Shown here: one piece after another, positions 57,824 to 64,000 of the stretch | How the letters are laid out: each line of letters opens with the position of its first letter | How positions within the stretch are numbered: the first letter of the stretch is position 1 | From: Coriolopsis trogii | Lineage: Eukaryota > Basidiomycota > Agaricomycetes > Polyporales > Polyporaceae | DNA length: 64,000 nucleotides | Assembly: GCA_020543525.1 (NCBI GenBank) | Contig: JAHYIO010000001.1 | Location: forward strand, 3,472,001-3,536,000 | Direction of reading: 5' to 3' | Program-made: the position numbers and the translations under genes | The notes under the pieces: generated by a model | Seen by the model: the letters and a program-made list of their open reading frames with translations, nothing else | The model's database searches: none | Told to the model about the DNA's origin: nothing

Positions 57824-59884
57824 TGTGTGTGCCAGTGTTTAAGTGCCGTATATGTCGAATGGTAGTGTGCTTGGGTTGCGTGAGGGCGGGGAAGTGTGTC
57901 GCGTTGATGATGTAGGAAGGGAGGCGCGAGGTGCCACCATCGGCGCCCCCGCAACAGACGCAAACTCAACACAGGCGCGACGTGCACGTGATCGCGGACC
58001 GCGTGGGAATTGACAGTGCGCGCATCTCGCCTTGGTTTCTCCGTTCTGTGCCTCCGCAACGTCCCTCTTCTTGATGATGATAGCGAAACTGGCATTGTTC
58101 GAACCTCTCACCCGTCGTCTTGATGGTACCTAGCTGGAACCTTGCGTCAATGTCGAGTCGTGGTCCATGCCTAGTCGTCGAGCCATGGCCCATCCAGTTG
58201 AGGGCAACACATAGCATATATTATTGGTGTATCAGTGGGTGAAGGTAAGTCAAACATCGCTCTATCGGTCTTCGGCTGGGTCTGACATGAGCAACGCCGG
58301 TTCTGTACCAGTGCCATGACTGGCCAGCTGAGCCCGGCTTGCGATTCGAGATTGACCATCTGCTATACTTCCCCCGAGCTCCACAAGAAGCTGTCTTCTA
58401 CCGCAAGCTTTTGCCCGATTGCACTGTAAGTCGTCTATTCTTGTCTGTACCCCAGTCTCGGAGTCGCAGCACCTCGCGCTCTATGGCGTGCTCGGTCGGC
58501 AGAACCGGAATACTGGCCGAGCAATAGCATGCGCAGCGATGATGTCGACATCGACAGTCGTGCCACGGGGAAGGCAGATTGTCATGACGAGATAGACCGG
58601 ACGTCCTTGACGATCCTTCTCTACGGTTCTATGCCAACTTCTTTTGTGTCGGTGGCTGTGAGGCTCAGTTTGGGACACACATCTTATGTCGCGATGTACC
58701 ATGGACGCGCATGCATTGTCAATCTTGGCCACCAGCCTATCGGGCGAAACGGATATGAGAACGTGTCGAGATTGTTCTACCCCCACCGTCTCGTCTGTGC
58801 GATAGTCAGCGTAACGCCTGCTCCCTTTCGTAGCTCCTGGCGTACATAATGTCTGAGACATGCGTACCATGCTATAACGTACTATACAGAAGTGTATACA
58901 TCTATCTAGGTTCCGCGCGCTGTGCCATTCAGCCGTGGTGATCGCACTATGTGCTCGCCGTCCACCACACTCATTCTTCATTGAATCTTTGACACATACG
59001 CGCGCAAAGCTGCCTATTCATCGTTGAAGGAAACTTTCATTGTCAGTCGCGAACACCTATTTGATCACATGATAATTGGCGATGGAAGACCGGCAGTTTC
59101 GTGGTATTGAATACTCCGCTTACCGGACAAGCATCGTGACCGTTCAAGCTCGTCTCTGCTCACCTGGTGACCGGTAGCGGTGCCAAATATCCGGCCTGAC
59201 CGTCTTCTGTACATTTTGTAGGTACGCCCACCCTCTACTCGCCGGATTTTAGCCGGTCTTGTTTGTTCGTGACATGCCCATGTCATCAACTCCGTGCTTT
59301 GTTGCCGCCTATCAGCTTGTACCTCGGTTGGGCATGACCATGAGAAGTCCACAAACACTACCACAATTGGCGGCCCATCCCTCGCCGTTGAACTCTCCGT
59401 GCCGAATTCACGCGGGAATCTCTTAGCTGCGCCAAGACTATCCAAACGGCCGACACATTTTGGGATGTTGATTCGTACGTCACATCACCGCCTCCGATGA
59501 ATCCAGCGGATGTCCTGCTCACATGCGCATTCCTTGTCTTCGATATCCCGACCAACACCTTGCTTCCGACCGTCAGAATTCTACAGCAACAATCAAGCGA
59601 GACTTCTTCATCTTCGTAGCTCGGACCGTCTTCGGATTTCTCTTCACATCACCGGCGCATTAACAGGCTTTGTAGCATGACCTTTGGTTGGTGATGGTAT
59701 CCTCCTTGTCGTACTCTTGGGTAACCTCTCGGATACACATCGGGAGTGGAAAACGCCAGCGATGTCCTCGGACACCCTCCAGAGACTTTTCCCTCCATTG
59801 CAAGCCGTCTCAGCTTCCAGGTCTCGCGGGAAAACTGGCCAGAGGCCCATTCTACCCACCCGCATATTTTCCGCTTCGCACTCG
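57824..59884. other. mostly intergenic; weak exon-like segments at 58310-58430 and 58529-58849
   Basis: A plus-strand stretch after an acceptor-like gtaccag at about 58313 reads CHDWPAEPGLRFEIDHLLYF and PRAPQEAVFYRKLLPDCT up to a GTAAGT donor. A 106-codon frame (58529-58849) follows, with hydrophobic segments. I could not connect these into a gene with a start, so no CDS is called. The rest is the upstream region of the GH7 gene. Confidence 0.3.
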
Positions 59885-59891
59885 TATATAA
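59885..59891 (+). promoter_or_regulatory. TATA box of the GH7 gene
   Basis: The sequence tatataa lies 86 bp upstream of the ATG, a normal distance for an inducible fungal secreted-enzyme gene. Confidence 0.6.
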
Positions 59892-59970
59892 GTTACACCG
59901 AATGGCTGTAGTTCACCATCGAGCCCTCCTCGTCCTCAACACATAGCAGCGACTCGACTCGGTCATCGCA

Positions 59971-61523
59971 ATGTTCCCCTCCGTCGCTCTTCTCGCCTTG
60001 TCCTATCTCGCCATCGCGTACGGTCAGCAGGCCGGCACGCTCACGGCCGAGTCCCACCCCAAGCTCGCCATCTCTAAGTGCACTTCGAGCGGTTGCTCGA
60101 CTGAGAACCACTCGGTTGTACTCGACTCCAACTGGCGTTGGCTCCACTCCACCAGCGGCAGCAACAACTGCTACGATGGCAACACCTGGGACACCTCCCT
60201 GTGCCCCGATCCCGCTACCTGCGCGAAGAACTGCGCTCTGGATGGGGCTGACTACTCGGGTGAATTTCCACTTCCTTCTACATCAATCACCCGCACATAC
60301 TCATACTATTGTTTTGACAGGTACCTACGGCATCACCACGAGCGGCAACTCCCTCTCCCTCAAGTTCGTCACGCACGGCCCGTACTCGACGAGCATTGGC
60401 TCCCGCGTTTACCTCATGGACACGGCCGATTCCAAATACCAGCTGTTTAACTTGAAAAACCAGGAGTTCACCTTCGACGTCGACATGTCCAAGCTCCCAT
60501 GTGGTCTCAACGGCGCCCTCTACTTCGTGGAGATGGATGCTGACGGTGGCACCTCCCGCTTCTCCACCAACAAGGCCGGTGCGAAGTACGGCACGGGCTA
60601 CTGCGACACTCAGTGCCCGCATGACATCAAGTTCATCAACGGCGAGGTACGTGATCGCCTTCCACCTCGCGCCGTACTTCTTCTGACCCGCGCACTAGGC
60701 GAACGTCAACGGGTGGGAACCCTCCCCCAGCGACCCGAACGCAGGCAAGGGCACGTACGGCACTTGCTGCAACGAGATGGACATCTGGGAGGCCAACTCT
60801 CAAGGCGCGGCTGTGACGCCCCACGTGTGCTCCGTCTCAGGCCAGGTCCGCTGCTCGGGCAACGACTGCGGTGACGGCGACAACCGCTACGGCGGTGTCT
60901 GCGACAAGGATGGATGCGACTTCAACTCGTGGCGCATGGGCGACCAGAGCTTCCTCGGCGTCGGCAAGACTGTGGACACGTCCCAGAAGTTCACCGTCGT
61001 CACCCAGTTCTTGACGAACAACAACCAGACGACGGGCACCCTCTCCGAGATCCGCCGCCTCTACGTCCAGAACGGCAAGGTCATCGCCAACTCCAAGTCG
61101 ACGATCGCCGGCGTCAGCGGGTACGACTCCATCACCGACGAGTTCTGCAACGCGCAGAAGACCGCGTTCGGCGACAACAACTCCTTCGAGAGGCTCGGTG
61201 GCCTCAAGGTCATGGGTGATTCCTTCCAGAAGGGTATGGTCCTCGTCATGTCCATCTGGGACGACCACGAGGCCAAGATGCTCTGGCTCGACTCCGAGTA
61301 CCCCCTCGACAAGGACGCCTCCCAGCCCGGTATCTCCCGTGGCCCGTGCGCGAGGACCTCCGGCGACCCCAAGGAGGTCGAGGCGCAGAGCCCAGACGCG
61401 ACCGTCATCTTCTCCAACATCAAGTACGGCCCCATCGGCTCCACCTACACTCACTGGTACGTGTTCTCTGGGCTGCTCAAATCTACTCCGAGCACTTCTG
61501 ATTCTCTTCGTTGCGGACAATAG
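59971..61523 (+). CDS. GH7 cellobiohydrolase (reducing-end exo-cellulase) without CBM1
   Basis: About 457 aa from exons 59971-60259, 60321-60646 and 60699-61456, plus a possible final single base after a third intron. The signal peptide is [18 protein letters not shown], with the mature end at [14 protein letters not shown] as in other GH7 enzymes. The catalytic sequence [12 protein letters not shown] holds the nucleophile (first Glu), the assisting Asp and the acid/base Glu. Cysteine-rich loops ([48 protein letters not shown]) and the tunnel-associated [19 protein letters not shown] are intact. The protein stops at GSTYTH, so there is no linker or CBM1. It should release cellobiose from chain reducing ends outside the cell. 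Reading through the third intron instead would append 20 or so unrelated residues and end at 61523. A TATA box lies at 59885. Confidence 0.94.
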
Positions 61524-61913
61524 ATTGAGCACGCGGACGGGAAGTCAGGACATCGCTATCAGTTAGCGTTCTTCCTGGGCGTTCTTAGTCTCCATCTCCC
61601 TCATTTCAAAAGGTCTCTGTCCCTGTTCTGATAAGTCTGCTATGCGCGATGTACAACACATGTATACTCTCGATGTTGTACGGCAATACACGGGTTCGAA
61701 ACAGCACTCACAATGACCATGTTCGTCTCAAAATCACATACTAGGCTCTACTCTCTTTGAATCAGAAGTCTCAAGAGGCACGATCAGCAGGCCTCATTGT
61801 CAGCTAAGTTTATCCCGCAGGATACGAGATTCTGAAAAGTGCTGCTGTCTGGACAGCGGCGCTGGTGTCTTAATAGCGGTAAGGACATCAACAATAATGT
61901 AGATTAAGACTAG
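61524..61913. other. intergenic
   Basis: 3' flank of the GH7 gene, followed by about 300 bp without recognisable content up to the tRNA. Confidence 0.5.
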
Positions 61914-61993
61914 GAACCCTTGGCACAGTGGTAGCGCGTGAGATTCCAGTTGGGAAATCCTCAAGGTCGTCCGTTCAATCCGGGCAGGGTTCA
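61914..61993 (+). tRNA. tRNA-Trp (anticodon CCA) with a short intron, copy 2
   Basis: Identical over all 80 bases to the minus-strand copy at 42506-42585, with the same stems and the same 8-nt insertion after the anticodon loop. It is followed by a run of five T two bases past the discriminator. The flanks outside the tRNA are unrelated to those of copy 1, which supports two independent functional genes rather than a recent segmental copy. Confidence 0.72.
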
Positions 61994-62588
61994 GCTTTTT
62001 GGGAAGGCCTCTGCCTTCTGTCGTGTTTTGTCGGATTAAAGCGACCACTGTGAGGTTCGACCTGGCTATGGACAACAGAGGACTGTTGCAGTTACAAGCT
62101 CAGGCGGAATTCATCCAGTGCTTCGACGACCAAGCCTGACATTTGTCCAGTTTCTCGGTCCATTCCTCGGATGATCCGACTTCACTTGAGCTCGGAGGAG
62201 GCCCTTACACATGAAGTAGGAGGACGATATTCCTGCCAATATCTGCCTCGACTATTCCAGGAGGGGCAGGACTCTTTATCACCTTAGCGGGGAATTCGCC
62301 TCCGTTCAATTTGTGCCCACAAGCGTGTGTTAGGATCTGACCTTGCTGAATTCGTCCTTGGTCTGTCAGGGGATCCATGCCTGTATTATGCATAATCGAG
62401 CCAGCAGCACCTGGGAGGGTGAGAAATGAGCGCATAGTCAACTGACGCATATAGACTGGTGTCGAGACAATTCCACCTGCCCCCGGAGTGTGAGTGTGCT
62501 ACGATTATGGCAATGGATATACGAGTACAATAGCTCAGCACGATAGCGAAAGGCGAACACTGTCCGACATCTGCCAACTCTCAGCTAC
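61994..62588. other. intergenic
   Basis: Between tRNA copy 2 and the 3' end of the MPP-alpha gene. No coding or structural feature seen. Confidence 0.5.
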
Positions 62589-64000
62589 TCAAGCCGGCGC
62601 GAGGCCATACTTGTGTAGCACCTCTTGGTAGTCTCCGACGTCTTCCCGTCCCATGGCTACGACTGTCGCCTTCGCGGGGCTGCGTGGACCAAAGATCCGC
62701 GCTGCCACACGGCGGATCGCCACATTGTCGACCGCGTCAATCTTTTCGCACATCTCTGAGACCGGGATCTTGCGTCCGTGGACCAGGACCTAGGGAATGT
62801 ACGTCAGTCTACCGCATTACATCGCGGCTCCCCAGAACGCAGAACGCATACCTGACGACCGAGGTCCTCAACCTCTACCGCACGGCTCTCGAGCGCCATC
62901 ATGAGACTCGACTTGAGCTGGTTCCTGGCGCGGTTCATCTCAGCTTTGGGGATGTTGGCATACAGCAGCAAGCTCAGCTGGTGCACGAGGTGGGGGAGGA
63001 TGTGTGCGGGGCTGTTCGACTGGCGGCTGCTGGAAGGCAGGAAGGACGCAAATAGACCGAAGAGGGCTGAGTCAGTGTAGATGTGATGGAAAGACGCGCA
63101 GTGGTCGATCTGCGGGAAGTGGTTGAGGATGTGTGTATACAGGCGGGAGTACATGCCCTTCCCAGGACCACCTGCAGAGGATAGTGAGCAACACATGAGT
63201 CTCAAGGTAAGTATGCGAGGATGGTAGAGGGACACACCGGCGGAGAAGCTGCCACCACCACCCAACAGCACTTGCATCGTGGCGACCGCATAGACGTCAT
63301 CATCGTGGATTCCAACGCCCTCAAATGCAAGATATATATGGTTGAACTCCGTTTCCGAATCGTAGATGAACCTATGACCGCCAGTGTAGGTGGATGCTCC
63401 TGGAGGGGGAGGGGTGCTCTCTAATGGCTTCTCGGCCGACGACAGGTATGAAGATGCCGCACGGCTGAGCGACTTGTATAATGATTGGGACGACGAGGTG
63501 GACGCCTGAAGCAAGTGTGATGGCACTTGGTTTGTTGAGCGTGACTGCTGTGCGAACCCCTTCTGTGCCTCCAAAGAAGGGGCGGCGTTCGACGCCAAGC
63601 TCGGCTGCAGATGAGAGAAGTGATCTGCCACATACTGCAAGAGCTGCTCATGGTGCATCCCCGCGCCCGCAATCACCATCCGCTCCGGCCTGTACCACGT
63701 CTTCATGAAGTCCTCCAGCATGCGCTTGTCGATCACGTCTATTCGATCTTCCGGGCAGAGCAGAGAGTTCCCGAGGCCCTTGCCACCGTAGGCGACCTCG
63801 TGCAGGATTTCCGGGAGGATCATCTCCGGCTTTGCGCTCACCTCGCGCAGCTCGTACCGCGCCGCCTCTCGCTGGGCGTCGAGCTCCTCTGGCAGAAACG
63901 CGGGATTGAGAACTGTGTCGGCGATGAGCGAAAGCGCGAGTTTGGTCCCCTGGTGGAAATGTGAAGACTGGTACATGATCGACTCGCGCGCGGAGGAACA
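62589..64000 (-). CDS. MAS2: mitochondrial processing peptidase alpha subunit, 5' end beyond the window
   Basis: The C-terminal 427 residues are visible, from exons 64000-63238, 63171-62852 and 62789-62589. The first visible residues CSSARESIMYQSSHFHQGT match the N-terminal third of MPP-alpha, so roughly the first 100 to 130 residues and the targeting peptide lie off the right edge. ALSLIADTVLNPAF, EILHEVAYGGKGLGNSLLCP and MVIAGAGMHHEQLL follow. The glycine-rich loop [20 protein letters not shown], which handles the presequence, is split by an intron after SAG. The subunit binds presequences in the matrix; the zinc-dependent cleavage is done by the beta subunit. A Ser-rich insertion (SHLLQASTSSSQSLYKSLSR) lies ahead of the loop. 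It ends LHKYGLAPA. Confidence 0.93.

Overview
The window is nuclear DNA from a filamentous basidiomycete, most likely a wood-decaying agaricomycete. Coding regions are GC-rich and cut by many short GT-AG introns, mostly 48 to 70 nt. The gene set is fungal: a GH7 cellobiohydrolase, a membrane-anchored GH31 alpha-glucosidase, a RhoGEF-PH-FYVE protein, ribosomal and mitochondrial housekeeping genes, and several proteins of types I know from agaricomycetes. All spliced models below were built by hand from splice sites and reading-frame continuity. In each complete multi-exon model the exon lengths sum to a multiple of three; the gene cut by the right edge stays in frame throughout.

Layout, left part. 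A C2H2 zinc-finger gene (924-2637, minus) is followed by about 7 kb with no convincing gene but two local tandem duplications. Then come a second C2H2 gene (9679-10699, plus), an O-fucosyltransferase-like type II membrane protein (11284-13037, minus), and a broken copy (about 14074-15242) lying next to an intact single-pass membrane protein gene (16038-17570, plus). After a 2.4 kb gap there is a dense housekeeping block: RhoGEF-PH-FYVE (minus), mitochondrial uS15 (minus), nucleolar GTPase NOG2 (plus), GH31 (minus) and ribosomal protein eL28 (plus). Two short divergent promoters join uS15m/NOG2 and GH31/eL28.

Layout, middle. Four uncharacterised genes or paralogs follow: a 125-aa protein, a small type I membrane protein, an 861-aa protein, and a second O-fucosyltransferase-like gene with the same five intron positions as the first. 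A DUF3140-like gene, a tRNA-Trp with a short intron, and a 289-aa unknown protein come next. From 44.5 to 49.2 kb lies an accessory region. It has a 2.43-kb element with perfect 42-bp terminal inverted repeats made of palindromic modules. Inside it are a nested tandem array whose units hold 3, 2, 1 and 0 copies of a 32-bp block, and a perfect 27-bp hairpin. The element sits within one copy of a diverged segmental duplication.

Layout, right part. An uncertain disordered protein, a D-amino-acid oxidase (plus), a 1601-aa coiled-coil protein (minus), a GH7 cellobiohydrolase without a cellulose-binding module (plus), a second identical tRNA-Trp (plus), and the 3' part of the mitochondrial processing peptidase alpha subunit (minus), cut by the right edge.

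The genes do not form a metabolic cluster. The links visible are divergent promoter sharing among ribosome biogenesis genes, a pair of related glycosyltransferase-like genes, and two polysaccharide-active enzymes (GH31, GH7) far apart. The best candidates for something undescribed are the inverted-repeat element and its internal repeat architecture.
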